DNA of 64,000 nucleotides from Branchiostoma floridae (GCF_000003815.2 NC_049991.1:20400235-20464234); one strand, 5' to 3'; counted from the stretch's first letter, positions 12,701 to 23,200 are shown. The notes: generated from the sequence alone by a model not told the origin. Translations and numbers: made by a program.

Positions 12701-15700
12701 TTGAGGGCAAGTCTTGTACTCACCTCAGATTGATTCCGACTCAAGGAGCCTGCGCTCTTCACCCTTCGCCTGTGATCAAGTTCTCGGTCGATAAAACAGG
12801 TCCTGACTTGGCTTCTTAAGCCTTCCGCGTGACGTGAACGATTGCTTGAGCCTCAGGAAAAATATTGCGTTTCCAGTTGTCAGATCAACCGTAGCAAAAA
12901 CCTGACGATTCTAGCTGTTCCTTTTTGCTACTGGCAAAGGGAAAAACATTTTTGATCTGACATTTAGATGACAAAGTTTCTGTCTTTTATGTTCTGTAAA
13001 CACTTTAGTGCTTAGAACAACTGATATCGATGTAAAAATGTGTAGTTAACATTGTACTTTTTCTTCATTGTATTGTTAATATACTTATGCCTGTACAGTG
13101 TATATCTGGATAATCACAGCATCATGTTGAAAATACCAGTGCCCGATGAAATTTAGTTTTGCATTGCTGAACTGTATTTGTTGGATCACTTCGGTCGAGA
13201 TCGAATACAAAAAGAAGGAAAATCGCCGCCTACCGACCCTGATTTTGTGTCTGGTCCGTAAAACACAACGTTAACATTTATTTTGCTTGGCATTATCAGG
13301 CTGCCCCATATTTCCATTGCAAGCCGTTTCGCAAATGGCAAAACCCAGACGAGTCACAGGAACAGCAGGACGCGCCGTTTTCCGGTACATGTATTGATCA
13401 AACGTTGAAAAGGCATTTGTGATAGTCAGTTTGGAGACTTCCGTACCCTTGATGGCCGACTGGCGGATACGCAAAGGACAAAGTGAATAGGAGCACAGTG
13501 TAATGCACAGTTTTGTTGTCAGTTATATCGATCTTCCATTGTGGAGAAGTCTTCCGAACATTTCTAAGCCAATGTCCCAGGCAATGTCCGATATATCTAA
13601 GAGCCCATGGTGAAATAGCTACAGTAACGCAATATATCCCCGCCTACTGCATAGTTCTATTATTCTGTATCCAGCTACATAGCCACAAAAGAGATTATCT
13701 ATCTCTGGAGAATTCCTGGCGTACGTATATTTGTCATACGAACCTTTCGCGATTTTGTATAAAGAATAATGTTTTGTATATGCAATCGTTACTTTATCCT
13801 GCATTGTCATTATGGCAGTGCAGTTTCAGTTTCAGATCGAGGACGATGCACTCATGATGTCTCAGAAATCTAGTTCAAAGTGAACGTGAACGATTGAAAG
13901 TCTCAGTTAGAAGATCTATAGCAAAGTCTATGAATAGTGAAGCTTTGTGATGTTCTTAAATCTAGCACAGCACAATCGTAATGTCTTCTTGTGTTCTCCT
14001 TGTTGCATTGCAGGCAAAATGGCGACCAGAAGTGCCAAATCTCCGATGCATGTTGGGAAATGATGACGTCACCGAGCTACACCGGCTACTGGTTGACGCA
14101 TGAGCTGTTCTACTTAGAGGTACTTTGAATATTTTATACAGACCTTTGGCAAACGCACATTTGTAAGTTACTAGTCTTCCTAAACATAAGAAAATTTCCG
14201 TATAACTTGCACTAATACTAAATCAGTTTTTGTCGATGGTGTTGACGTTGTGGCGTCATGTGTGGCGTAATAGAGTTGGTAGCGTGTTGGTCTCGGAACC
14301 TAGAGTTCCCGCGTTCGATACTCGCTGTGCCCCCAACATTGTTCCTCTAGGGAAAGGCATTTTAACACGACCTTCCTCACTTGTCACATTCTCCTCGTCA
14401 GTTCCAAAGCAAATGGAAACATTAAAATATACCGGCCCCACTGAGGTCGATATTTCCGAATGTCAAGGCACTTTCAAGTTTGTTTTTTGGTCTCATTATA
14501 CATTAGTCTGTATGTGTACTACTAGGTGGGTGAGCGGGCAGGGTGCCGTGACCAGTTGGAGGTCCGGGCTGCAGAGAGCAGGAAGAGAAGGGGAGTGACC
14601 GGCATGAAGTCGCTTTATTGTGCAAACATTCTCAGAGAGGCGAGGAGAATAGCGGGGGACGGTTTTCTGGAAAGTGGGCAGGATCTTTTCATGGAACAAG
14701 GTGAGAAACGAGTGAAAATGATCATACTATACTTTGCATATCATCATGATATATTCATGGTCATAGAGCTAGAGATACAATGGTGTTCTATTAAAAGATC
14801 AAGCTTTCCAAATCAAAACAAGGCGTTGCTGTTATTTCTTTATCAAAATGCATGAAATGTGATTGAAATGATCCGTTTGACGACTGCTCCCCTTCAACTA
14901 GAATGTAAAAGCTTATTAAATCGGATAGAAGCTAACCTTGATTTCATAATTGGAATATGATGCAAAATGTAGAATTAGGATTAAAAGAACAAGAAAACAC
15001 GTAAAACGCAAAGAAATTGTTCTTTATCTATGTAATTCATTGAGAATATGTCAAATCTTTGGTTTTAGAGCGGTCGCAGCCTCTTATGAAAGGGAGTGTA
15101 ACTCCATTTGTGGTAATATGTATTGTTTCTTCCGACACTGTTTCAGCATTGTTATGTGGGCTGATAGGCTACAGGGACTTCTTCCGGTCGTCATGGCTGT
15201 CCGCCATCTTGAAATGGCAGTCCCCTAGCGGCTGTTTCGGGCACTTCAGCACCCCCTCCCCCGGCAGGATAGCGGGGCGGGCCGGCAGGCACAAACGCGT
15301 GCGGAGGAGAGAGAGGAAAATCACAGGTCATGCCCTTTCACGCTGCAATTGTTAACATCTATATTTCATTGCACTGATTTGTGTTTGAATACCGTACACG
15401 TCATTTGACACGCACTTACATAAGCCCTTGATAGTAATAGCCTTGACTAGTCGGGTGACCTTGACTGCCTGTATTGTCAGCCGAACGAATAGATAAATAA
15501 AAATAAAATACCGTAGTATTTTGGGATGAAATAGTTGACGTAAAAAGTGTATCTTTCCGCTGTCCGTAGAGAAACCAGCTGCGAACAACTTGCAATATAT
15601 CAGCCTAACGTGAAACAAATATCACTACCAGGAGAACAGGCCATCAGTATATGTCACAGTTGGCGTCTGTCTAAGTACTTTTGATGACATTTACGGGTAG

Positions 15701-15839
15701 GATGTGTGTCTTAACCGGCGATCTTTCTTTTCCAGACGGGTGTTTGATGCACATGACGGGAGTGGCAGCTGGAAGTCTGGCCGGATATCTGCGGTACATT
15801 CTGGAGTACTACCAGGATCTGGCCGAGGGGCGGTTATAA
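142..15839 (+). CDS. C16orf89: C16orf89 homolog (UPF0764/DUF4735), copy A, exons 2-7, 5' end outside window
   Basis: Coding exons are 142-297, 5917-6070, 14014-14119, 14526-14700, 15147-15326 and 15736-15839. Every junction is GT-AG and the phases agree (1,2,0,1,1), giving 290 residues plus a split glycine codon shared with the missing first exon. Recognised from the family order of motifs: QLTVL after the first intron, then LSPIVQPGFW, DDSDRCLSELLGTG, LTHELFYLE, LYCANILREARR, DLFMEQ, GCFG, RVRRRERK, DGCL and LRYILEYY. Vertebrate C16orf89 is a secreted protein of about 400 aa with no known enzymatic activity, so no reaction can be assigned. The signal peptide exon must lie before position 1. 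Gene B on the other strand is its paralog (roughly half the residues identical by eye). No AATAAA was noticed in the first kilobase after the stop. Confidence 0.88.
472..638. mobile_element. MITE-like element with CATTTCCAAACCGGGGCC ends
   Basis: The left end reads ACATTTCCAAACCGGGGCC. The right end, reverse-complemented, gives TTTCCAAAACTTAGACCCGG, an imperfect terminal inverted repeat. Related ends recur at 17941-18130 and 18130-18340, so this is a dispersed family. No coding capacity. Confidence 0.5.
961..1806. repeat. 36-bp minisatellite (about 23 units)
   Basis: The unit is GATTCCCGGAGACGTACAG followed by TGTCAGCCCTGACCTCT, repeated about 23 times with substitutions and a few length changes. 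As 36 is a multiple of 3, both strands stay open: DSRRRTVSALTP per unit on +, VRADTVRLRESG on -. It sits in gene A intron 2. The frames shift between units, and no splice or start context supports translation. Confidence 0.9.
2523..2776. mobile_element. MITE with CACTGCGGGGTT inverted ends, interior relative of 27426-27665
   Basis: The left end holds TCACTGCACTTGGGGCACCG then GCACTGCGGGGTT. The right end holds AACCCCGCAGTGCC, CACCGGTGCC and TGCAGTGAGA. The two form inverted repeats of roughly 40 bp. The interior (GATGAAGAGCGAATTTTCTT) matches 27599-27618, so the family is present twice here. The gap at 2822 lies just downstream. Confidence 0.6.
2822..2921. other. Assembly gap (100 N)
   Basis: Exactly 100 N, the conventional placeholder for a gap of unknown size. 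Confidence 0.99.
3645..3931. mobile_element. Foldback MITE with 9-bp target-site duplication
   Basis: The direct repeat GGAGAGGGT occurs at 3645-3653 and 3923-3931. Between them the element starts TAGCCTCCTTTACAGG and ends CCAGTGAAGGAGGCTA, with terminal inverted repeats continuing through GTCTCTGGGGGCC. The interior is also self-complementary (GCCGGGAAGGGAATACATAC against GTATATATTCCTTTCCCGGC), so the whole 269-bp element can fold into one long hairpin. A 9-bp duplication is typical of Mutator-like transposases. That family assignment is inference. Confidence 0.72.
4676..5650. repeat. Three copies of a ~310-bp GA-rich tandem unit
   Basis: The markers GGGCTTTCTGTGGGCTCTGG, AATACCTTCGACAGGTGCG and GCACATTGAGTTG recur near 4686, 4996 and 5320-5580. 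Each copy is followed by purine-rich (GAGA)n. The third copy is disrupted by a LINE-type tail (GGCATGAATGTACAATAAAG, about 5452-5471). Confidence 0.65.
4829..4980. repeat. GA-rich microsatellite
   Basis: A nearly pure purine stretch of GAGA with A/T interruptions. Similar tracts follow at 5120-5310 and 5600-5660. Confidence 0.85.
5917..6070 (+). CDS. C16orf89: Gene A exon 3
   Basis: 154 nt, phase 1 in and phase 2 out, acceptor CTCCAG, donor GTAAGC. It encodes LSPIVQPGFW through LSELLGTG, the most recognisable block of the family. Same length as exon 3 of gene B. Confidence 0.9.
6573..8277 (+). repeat. Three dispersed copies of a ~130-190-bp repeat in gene A intron 3
   Basis: Copies at 6573-6700, 7139-7267 and 8151-8277 share CAAGTATCGAC, GGCAAGCTGT, GAGATAG, TCCATCA and GGTTCAAGTACGT in the same order and strand. 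The class is not recognised. A shorter relative (TTTAAGTATGTACGAAGTAT) is at about 1958. Confidence 0.6.
9672..9729. repeat. (TA)n microsatellite
   Basis: An uninterrupted TA run of about 58 bp. Confidence 0.95.
10289..10376. repeat. Inverted repeat with AAAGAGATCT stems
   Basis: TATGAATTGATATGCAAAAG then AGATCT on the left faces AGATCTCTTTTACTTGTCAA then TTCATA on the right. The stem is about 28 bp and imperfect, with a loop of roughly 30 bp. It could be a small MITE. Confidence 0.5.
11094..11326. mobile_element. MITE, CCCCTT-ACTAGACGGCG family, complete copy
   Basis: The left end is CCCCTTCTACTAGACGGCGA, then CGCGCTGCGCTCTGACTGCGA. The right end reads GGTCGCAGAGAGAGCGCGGT through GGCGCCGTCCTGGTGGAAAT, forming a ~45-bp imperfect terminal inverted repeat. 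Other copies: 21656-21780 (left part) and 26534-27075 (interrupted). Confidence 0.7.
11560..11960 (+). mobile_element. tRNA-derived SINE
   Basis: A tRNA-like head with an A-box-like GTGGCACAATCGGCAGGGCG and the B box GGTTCTGGGTTCGAGTCC. The body holds GGCACTTTACACGACTTTCC and GGACGCTAAATTGAGGTCCC, the latter resembling the conserved core of Deu-type SINEs. It lies in gene A intron 3. The exact ends are uncertain. Confidence 0.55.
12207..12515. repeat. Tandem duplication, period ~191 bp
   Basis: GTATTTTAGAAAATGAAATC at 12207 and GTATTTTAGAAACTGCAACC at 12398 start two copies. Both contain CGTTAAGACA, CCGGACACG and GGAATTAACGG in order. No coding meaning is seen. Confidence 0.65.
12560..14013. 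other. Remainder of gene A intron 3
   Basis: No exon, repeat array or RNA gene could be supported here. Short open frames lack recognisable protein motifs. Confidence 0.5.
14014..14119 (+). CDS. C16orf89: Gene A exon 4
   Basis: 106 nt, acceptor TTGCAG, donor GTACTT, phase 2 in and 0 out. It encodes QNGDQKCQISDACWEMM and ends LTHELFYLE. It contains two of the family cysteines. It stops four codons earlier than the matching exon of gene B. Confidence 0.87.
14256..14390 (+). mobile_element. tRNA-derived SINE fragment in gene A intron 4
   Basis: A-box-like TAATAGAGTTGGTAGCGTG and B-box-like CCGCGTTCGATACTCGC, followed by GGGAAAGGCATTTTAACACG. It is the same family as the minus-strand copy at 31285-31440, sharing TCGGAA-CTAGAG around the anticodon arm. 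Confidence 0.55.
14526..14700 (+). CDS. C16orf89: Gene A exon 5
   Basis: 175 nt, acceptor ACTAG, donor GTGAGA, phase 0 in and 1 out. It begins VGERAGCRDQLEV and carries LYCANILREARR and DLFMEQ. Relative to gene B it has four extra codons at its 5' end, which balances the shorter exon 4. Confidence 0.88.
15147..15326 (+). CDS. C16orf89: Gene A exon 6
   Basis: 180 nt, acceptor TTTCAG, donor GTCATG, phase 1 in and 1 out. It encodes ALLCGLIGYRDFF, SSWLSAILKWQSPSGCFG and the basic run RVRRRERK. The segment between GCFG and the basic run is about seven codons longer and more glycine/proline-rich than in gene B. Confidence 0.87.
15736..15839 (+). CDS. C16orf89: Gene A exon 7 and stop codon
   Basis: 104 nt, acceptor TTCCAG, phase 1 in. 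It encodes DGCLMHMTGVAAGSLAG then YLRYILEYYQDL and ends with TAA. The C-terminal tail is shorter than that of gene B. Confidence 0.87.
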
Positions 15840-17050
15840 CTGTGGACATTCGCGAGACTTGAAAATTCTACCACCAACAAAGATAATAGGACATGTATCA
15901 TCTATGAATACCTCAGACTGGGAAAGCTGCTTTCACACAAGAGAAGTGTTGCTGATTGAATACAAGAAAGGTCAGGGAAAGATTACAGAAGGATGGGTTG
16001 TATCATTAGATCAAGAAAGCTACGGTTGCTTCAAGAGGATACTTCTATCGTTTTCCTAGTGAACTGTTCGTCCGAGGGTGGATCCAGGGGGTCAGAAGAT
16101 CTCACGGTCAAAACGCTCCTTACTGGCACATTCACCACGGTCTCGATGTGCTTTCTCAGTAACAAAAACTCCTATAGGACGGTAACAGACCGATCCTGGT
16201 TGTCATACATGTACATGTAACAGAACAGAATCGCTAAAGCTGTTAGAATGCGAGCATCCAGAGCTGCTCCCGCACCGCCCACTACTTCAGCAACCCACCT
16301 GTGCCCTGTGTGTATTGGACTCATCAACCACAGCAGGACTCACCAATCCTTATGGGACAACGTGATGTCACTGGTCATCGTTGATACAGACGGACGAACA
16401 ACAACACATGTATGTGTCTACTGCTTCGTGGTTGGCCCTGACTTCACCCACTCATCGCAATCGGGCCACCCTCAAAGACAGCTGACTTGAGAGGATTGCA
16501 CCCTCAACATCATCAAGCTTTGGGCTGTCGAGGGGATCCACGCGGCATCGATGGATCAAAATCTATCTCAGTCTCATATTGTTTGATGTTCACCGCAGCA
16601 CGTTTCTATACCTGTATTTTTCTTGAACTCAACGTACAGATGTAAATGGTAGAGCAGGTTCCTTGGAGTATCATCTCAGAGTATAGCAGCTAAAATCAAC
16701 GAGAAAAAGTAATACAATATCACCTTAGCTTACATTTAATGAGGGCTACTAAATCATTCCCACATGCTATTTTGAAAGCCGTCAAAATATCATAATACTA
16801 TTATCAAGCTTAACTTTATAAAGATAAATGGAGATGGACCTGTAACGTATGATCTATTTTTGTACCACGTCTGGCTTTGCTGTTAGCTTGACACTCCATC
16901 TTAATGCAGAAATCATCCTGAAGGAAAGATAAACTTTAATTTCCAGCACACAAATTGGAACATTCAAGCAGATTTTGCACTGTACAATTACAATCTTTAA
17001 AGTTACTTCACAGAAGCAGTGGATTGTTCAATCATTGACAAAGACTGCAG
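15840..17050. other. Intergenic sequence after gene A
   Basis: This must contain the gene A 3' UTR. No canonical AATAAA was noticed near the stop, so the transcript end is not placed. Nothing else is supported. Confidence 0.4.
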
Positions 17051-17051
17051 A

Positions 17052-17355
17052 TGGACAGTGAAAGATTTGGGGAGGTTTCAAATTTTGTGTTGTAAAGTAC
17101 GGTACAACTTTTCATCAGCTTTGGTGCTGATTGTTTGCTAAAATGTCAAAGGTGCTGGAGTTGGTTGGACAGTCAAAAAATTGGGTAGGCTTCAAATTTT
17201 GTGTTGGACATTGTACTCAACTTTGTATAATATTGTTCGTTAAAATGTCAAAGGTGCTGGAGTTGGTTGGACAGTCAAGAAATTATGTAGGTTTAAAATC
17301 TTGAGTTGGGAATTGTGATCAACTTTGCATAATATTGTTCGCTAAAATGTCACAG
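17052..17355. repeat. Three tandem units of ~111 bp
   Basis: GTTGGTTGGACAGTCAA, TTCAAATTTTGTGTTG and TGTTCG(T/C)TAAAATGTCA recur three times in order, with growing divergence. Confidence 0.7.
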
Positions 17356-17479
17356 GTAAAGCAGCAGCCATACACATATCGATAAAGACTAGCAAAGTTC
17401 AGATTCATTTGATGTATACGCCGAAGTTGAATGTCGGGGAATTAATGAGTACTGCTGCTATATATATATTTACGCTATT

Positions 17480-17765
17480 TTCGCTGGGACCAATATGTAA
17501 TGCGTTCCCTCGGACGATAAATACCATTTATATATTCATTCCTCTTGGCACGGTTGGGTCTATCTATCACCAGACAAAAGGTACGGTGCTTTTCAAAGGG
17601 TAAAAAATAATCATAGCTGGGACCAATATGTAATGCGTTCTCTCTGACGATAAATATTATTTATCTATTAATCCTTCTTGGCACGAATGGGTCTACTTGT
17701 CACCCGGACAACCCAGAAAGTATTTGCTTTTCAGTAGGCAAAAACATCTATCATTGCTGAAAGCA
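17480..17765. repeat. Two tandem units of ~132 bp
   Basis: CTGGGACCAATATGTAATGC occurs at 17484 and 17616. Each is followed by GACGATAAATA and CTTGGCACG-TGGGTCTA. Confidence 0.75.
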
Positions 17766-17940
17766 TGCCGATGATATCAGTACGATTCATGTTGCATTGC
17801 GTCTATTTGTAAGCCATAGTGACGACCGCTTTTGTTGTATTGCTTTAATGCTCGTCTCATTCGTCATAGACCATCATGTTAGTCCAAAGCCATTGAAAAA
17901 GCAGGCAGTGACAGAACCAACCACTGGGGGCCAAGGTTAA

Positions 17941-18340
17941 CGTCACATTTCCAAACCGGGGCCATGTAGGGCTGGTTTGGAAACAAAAAGTGGAAATGTA
18001 CACTTAAAAGTATACACAGATAATTCCCCGACTGTTCTCTTTACGTCTTGTGTAGTTTGGCGTCATTAATATCATACTATTCGTTCCCGAAAGATGCAAG
18101 GCCGGGCATAGAAAATCTGACGTTAGCCTTAGGCATAGGTTACATTTCCAAATCTGGGCCCGGCCGGGATGTTTAAAGAAACAAAAGATTAAAATATATA
18201 CCTAGAAATATACACAAATCATGACATGAATCTTTCTTTTTAATTTTGTGTATTCTGATGTCTTTTATATCATTCTTTTTGCTCCCCACCTAACCGGTCT
18301 GGCCCCGGATTGGGAATTGGGACCTAGGCCTAATTCAGGA
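17941..18340. mobile_element. Two adjacent MITE-like copies with TTTCCAAA-CGGGGCC ends
   Basis: CACATTTCCAAACCGGGGCC at 17943 and ACATTTCCAAATCTGGGCCC at 18144 are left ends. GGTCTGGCCCCGGATTGGG at 18296 reads as an inverted right end. They belong with the element at 472-638. Confidence 0.5.
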
Positions 18341-19156
18341 CGTTGAATGATGAATACCAGGCATCATCATGTCGTGTGTAGGGTCAGCCGGGGTCAGGCG
18401 ATGCCCAGGGAAATTCTAACGTTATTAAATCACGGTGAAATAAACATCGGCGGGTCAGGCGCCACAGGTGCGGACTGACCCAGATTCAGCTGTCTGTAGT
18501 CTCCGGGTTCTCATTAGATTCAACAATGATGTATTATTGTGTTGTCATCACATGATGGGGAGATGAAATATTGATTGTTATGAACAATGTTCTGTTGGAA
18601 TATATCATTGATTAATCTTAAGCTTCTAGCAATTGGTTTGATTCGTATGTCAGGTTATGAAGCTAGAATATAGGTTTTCATTCGTAAAGTCCAGCACATG
18701 CATTACTACCAACAAGGGGAAATGTACATTCTTCTGCATCGATTGGCACTTCAAAACACCATAATGGTCGTGGTAATTTAGCGACAGATCATAAAATACA
18801 CCACCCACATGCCGAACATCAAAACAATCCATCCAGACCTTCCTTCTACAGTTTTCTTGTTCAAACACACAAAAACACACACTCAATTTGTCATGAAGGC
18901 AACAAGGATAACGAAGTGTTAACACAAAAACATGAGACTGTCAACCCGTGGCAGGCCACATTCCAGGTATCTGGATGACACATGACGCACAAAATCCGAA
19001 TCCAATCCAACCTTCTCAAAATCTATCCTGTATAAGGAAGAATTTAATCCTGGCGGATGCCTGACAGATTAAGTCCCTTCATCTACGAGACGTGTCCAAC
19101 ATGATCCATGGGCGAGAGGTAATGAAACTGTAGCGGAGATTTTTCTGGGCGTCGGC

Positions 19157-19690
19157 AGACATCCATCTCCGCCTGGGCTCGTCCGTCACGTATGCGGCGG
19201 CATCCGCTAGATTCTCCCCCCAAACGGAGGGAGCTTTCCCGCCGCCGTGAAGGACGTTAGAATTTTGTTATAGAGGACATTGACCTGACAGGTTGAATGA
19301 ATGTTTTTTTTTTTTTAATTTATTTTACTTTTGGACAGACGAGGACAATGTGGCACTGCACTCAAGTTAGTAACTTATACCAACAGTGCCACATGCACGG
19401 TTTTACCTCCCCGACCGAAGTCAGGTGTTCTATTTACGAATTGTGTGATACTTGACAACGGATGTTCTCACTTAAAAACATGAAATAATTGATAAGATAT
19501 GTCTTAATGGTTGTAACAGACATCGATCCATCTCCGCCTCAGCTCGTCCGTCACATCTGCGGCGGCTTCTGGTAGATTCTCTCCCCAGACGGACCGGGAG
19601 ATTTCCCGCCGATTTATCTACCCGTGCCGTGAAGGGCGGGGCGTGCTGGTGTAGAAGTTTGTTATAAAGGACATTGACTCGATAGGTTGT
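19157..19690. repeat. Direct duplication of a GC-rich noncoding block
   Basis: The blocks 19157-19296 and 19520-19690 share ATCCATCTCCGCCT, GCTCGTCCGTCAC, TGCGGCGGC, TAGATTCTC-CCCC, TTTCCCGCC, GTGAAGG and AGGACATTGAC in order. An element between them contains CCCGACCGAAGTCAGG, seen in SINE bodies elsewhere in the window. Confidence 0.6.
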
Positions 19691-21138
19691 CAGATCAATG
19701 GAGACTAGCTAGTCTCAGATTTGTTTGATGTACTATTTTGCTTTTGTGTGACCTTCAACAAGAGAAAAACTAGACTCCATTCCCTCGGAGGTACTATTTT
19801 GAAAAGTGCTCGCGAGTTTTTCAGCTCACAGACAATTTTGGTTGGAGAAGGAACTTTGGAGAGATGTCAACTTTCACGAGAGTGACAAATGGGATTCCTT
19901 AAGACATTTCCACTTTTCCTTTGAACTACCCGAGCCCCTGCAATGATCGCCCAGACGCTAACGACTTAACTTGTCTGAATCGTTCCGCCGTTGGCAGGGA
20001 TGATGATAGATCGTCCGGGTAAACCGGGAGCAGGTTGGCTGGACAGTTCGATCTCTGTCCCGTCTTACCCGGGATGGAGGAGGGATTATGTTGAGCCCGT
20101 CAACAACGGGACGCTGAACCTGTACGTGTAGACTCACCATACTACAATGGAATGGCTGTCCATTAGCACCTTGCTGCACAAAAGCTGTGTGGCACAAGGG
20201 CTATTGAAACTGAGATGGGCACCATCTGGCGAGGAAAATTTCTACCACTGAATTAGCCCCTAGTTCTGCCGTTGTTATTGCACAAAAGTTGCGTGGTCCA
20301 AGACCTACAGAAACGGAAATGGCCATTGGGCATCGCTCTTTGCATCTGATGAGGGAAGGACTAAAAGTACATGTCCATATGCCATTTTGGTCCCTGCTAT
20401 TTGATATCGATGCGGAACCTTGAGGTGAAGAATCGGCGCCAGGTTCTCAGCTGGACTCCCGTCCGTCTGCGCAGCAGCTCAGACAATAGAGTATTGACTA
20501 AACCGTAAATACGGACACGGCCCCGCAAATCAGGCGCAGCCCTGCACATATACATCTGTCCGGACTCTCCAGCGGGGAACTCGCAGAAGTAATGCCCTAT
20601 GGTTTCTCAACTAGTCAAAGGTTGCCAGGAAGTCTATACCGCCTCCCGACCATTTTGAGTCATCGCGTGATTATTGTACAGGTGACAATATAACATTCAC
20701 ACGTCACTGCGCAAAGGTAATACAATGATAGAAAGACCACAAAGGAGCAATTCAATTAATGAAGCAAAGAAACTAGAAAAAGACACAAAAGGCATGATCA
20801 GAGGACGACAAAATTACAAATTTGCAGGATATACATGCATATATTCATGTCATACCTGTGCCGCGAAAACGTTCGATACGGGTGTTCCGGACCGTGTGAT
20901 AACTTTCTGTATCACACAGGCTCGAAGTTTGTATCACACAGGCTTCCTTCGAGTAAAACTATTTCGAGCGGGCCGAGTGCGGCAAGGTTTGAAATTCGAA
21001 TACCGGATTCGGCCGTTAGAATTGCTGTTGTTACAATTTTTTTGTTCGAGGGCACAACATTTTCTCAACTTCTGGTGCATTTGATATCGAAAAATGTGTT
21101 TTCTCAGGTGAGTATGACATAAATAAGATACAACACGG

Positions 21139-21219
21139 TATATTCCGCATCACCCTCCGGCCTTCGGGCGATTCTTCCCGCGCGCGCGGTCGCGCTTGTA
21201 CCTCGGGTGATACGGAATA
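21139..21219. repeat. Inverted repeat with GC-rich loop
   Basis: TATTCCGCATCACCC on the left faces GGGTGATACGGAATA on the right, around CCGGCCTTCGGGCG and CGCGCGCGCGGTCGCGC. It is followed by a (TA)n run. Confidence 0.6.
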
Positions 21220-21231
21220 CATCGTGAGGTG

Positions 21232-21234
<3 letters not shown>

Positions 21235-21269
<35 letters not shown>
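21235..21269. repeat. (TA)n microsatellite
   Basis: A pure TA run of about 35 bp. Confidence 0.93.
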
Positions 21270-21272
<3 letters not shown>

Positions 21273-21655
21273 ATATCTCAACTATAGGATAACTACAGCA
21301 CACTATTTCTCCATGATGAAACGCTCCACAGTCTATTGCAATCCGTTCATTCGCTAATACTTTACCGCCACGCTGAAAAGAACCGTCTAGATCTCTCTCT
21401 GTACACATAAAATCAGGTGAAAGATTCTTTACGTCTGTCACACTGTCAATATTCATTCCCGGTGATATGTCAGGCTTTGTGGCAGTCTAGGCGTGCCGTA
21501 ATGGCCGGCCTGTCACAGTTTCCGCTGATGTAGGGGTCAGGAGATTGACCTTTGCCCTCTCACGCCGTTACGCGTCCGTCCCTCGCGAGATTTACGGCAG
21601 AACGTGTCGAGGAACTCCCGCCAAACGGCGTCTTGTCTATAATGCAGCGGTTTTA

Positions 21656-21780
21656 AGGCCCCCTTTCCACTAGACGGCGATCGCGCTGCGCTCTCACTGC
21701 GACCTGAATAGGATATGTGTAACCTTCGCTTTCACAGTGGGTATACCACACAAAACTGTACGACTTTTGATTGCACAGCG
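21656..21780. mobile_element. Left part of a CCCCTT-ACTAGACGGCG MITE
   Basis: CCCCCTTTCCACTAGACGGC then GATCGCGCTGCGCTCTCACT match 11094-11150. The right terminal repeat is not evident. Confidence 0.6.
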
Positions 21781-22189
21781 GTAGTTATGGAGAGGCCTCT
21801 AGTATAACTAGAAAACGAACGGCAATATTGAATGCTGAAAATGCTACATTTTTGTAGCAATTTGTCTCGACGCGACCGTTACTGTAGCCAAATCAAATCT
21901 GCCTTTCCGTCAGTGATTTCCCCACAGTAGCGTTACCCGGCGCCGATAAAACGCGCGTTTTACGACTGTTGGAATCTGCTACATGTTTCTACATAACCGT
22001 TATGTGATTTACCCAGCAATTAGAGATTTAATCATCGCCAGTTTTTATGGACATATAAGGGGGAGCAAGTCAACCGTTTCATGACCCCGACCTGGTTTTG
22101 GATCAGTCATCTTCTGTTCTGTTTTTGCACAACAGCTTGCGAAGATCACAGTGTTACGACATTTTGTACAGAATTCTTTGGTGCGTCAC

Positions 22190-22680
22190 CTAGACTGGCG
22201 ATAGCCTATTGTAAAATTTGTTATTACTAGTAAAATGTTTGAAAATTCTACTATACATAAAATGCAATCCTTGCCACATGGATACAGCTGCATTATTGTA
22301 ATAAAGGCATACAGAATGTTGTATTTTGTTGAAAGACCTCTAGATGGGTTAGCTGGATCGACGATAGTCCTTTTTGCAAAATTTTTCATTATTTGCCAAA
22401 ATGTTTGCAAATTTTGACTATAGTTGAAGAACTATGTAATCCTTACCACATGGATGCAGATACATCATAATAAAAGCAAAATAAATGGACAGGTCTTCCT
22501 AGCTATGTAATATTTTATGAGAGACTTTCAGCGGGTTGCCTAGAGTGACGGTAGTCTATCGTAAAAGCTGTCATTACTTGTCAATATGTTTGCACATTTC
22601 ACCAGGGCTTAGCATCTATGTAATCCTTGCTATATGCATACAGCGTGTACAATCATAAGAAATTTACAAGTTTTCCTTTC
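22190..22680. repeat. Three diverged tandem units of ~165-186 bp
   Basis: Anchor motifs G-CGA-GATAG/TAGTC at 22192, 22357 and 22543 are each followed by AAAATGTTTG-AAATT and ATG-AATCCTT-CCACATGGAT. Confidence 0.6.
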
Positions 22681-23040
22681 TATCGAGTTTTTATTTCTTT
22701 GGCCTTTACCCTACTCATTTATGATATCGATTCACATGCACAATGATATCAATATATCATGACCGTAAAAGTGCGATATATCGTTTTTAAGATTACACGG
22801 CTGTATAGTGTAGAACCATCATGGCTTAACGGCATTGAGCGATGTCGGATACCATCGAACGGTGACAAAAAAATCATTCACGGATTTGTCAAAATTTTGG
22901 ACCCTCGTGGCTTTTGAGGAACTTAGCCAGTTTCACTGTGGCCAACGTTTAAAGCTAAAAAGTAAAGGTAACAGTTTTTTGTCCTTAGGGGCAGTGTTGT
23001 TATCCACTGTGTCTTAGGGCACGGTATTGGAAGTCGGAGT

Positions 23041-23200
23041 CCAACCTACCTTCCTTTACCTTCCAAACCGAGGTCTGGTACTAGTTTCCAATTTCACATC
23101 TGGGTACGATGAGGCCTCCCAAAGGACACAACGTCGGTGGCATGTCAGGGAATTCGAACCCAGGACCTCTGAGTTCTATGCTTGCTTATTGCTTATGCTA
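23041..23200 (-). mobile_element. tRNA-derived SINE fragment, minus strand
   Basis: The minus strand carries GGTCCTGGGTTCGAATTCCC, a good B box. It is followed by a body containing ACCAGACCTCGGTTTGGAAG, parallel to the other SINE bodies here. Confidence 0.5.

Noticed and set aside
20725-21122. Overlapping 119- and 95-codon frames as genes
   Set aside because: No family motifs, and the region is full of short inverted repeats such as TGTATCACACAGG.
21031-21456. A 141-codon minus-strand frame as a gene
   Set aside because: It runs through a (TA)n repeat and a GC-rich hairpin, and has no recognisable motif.
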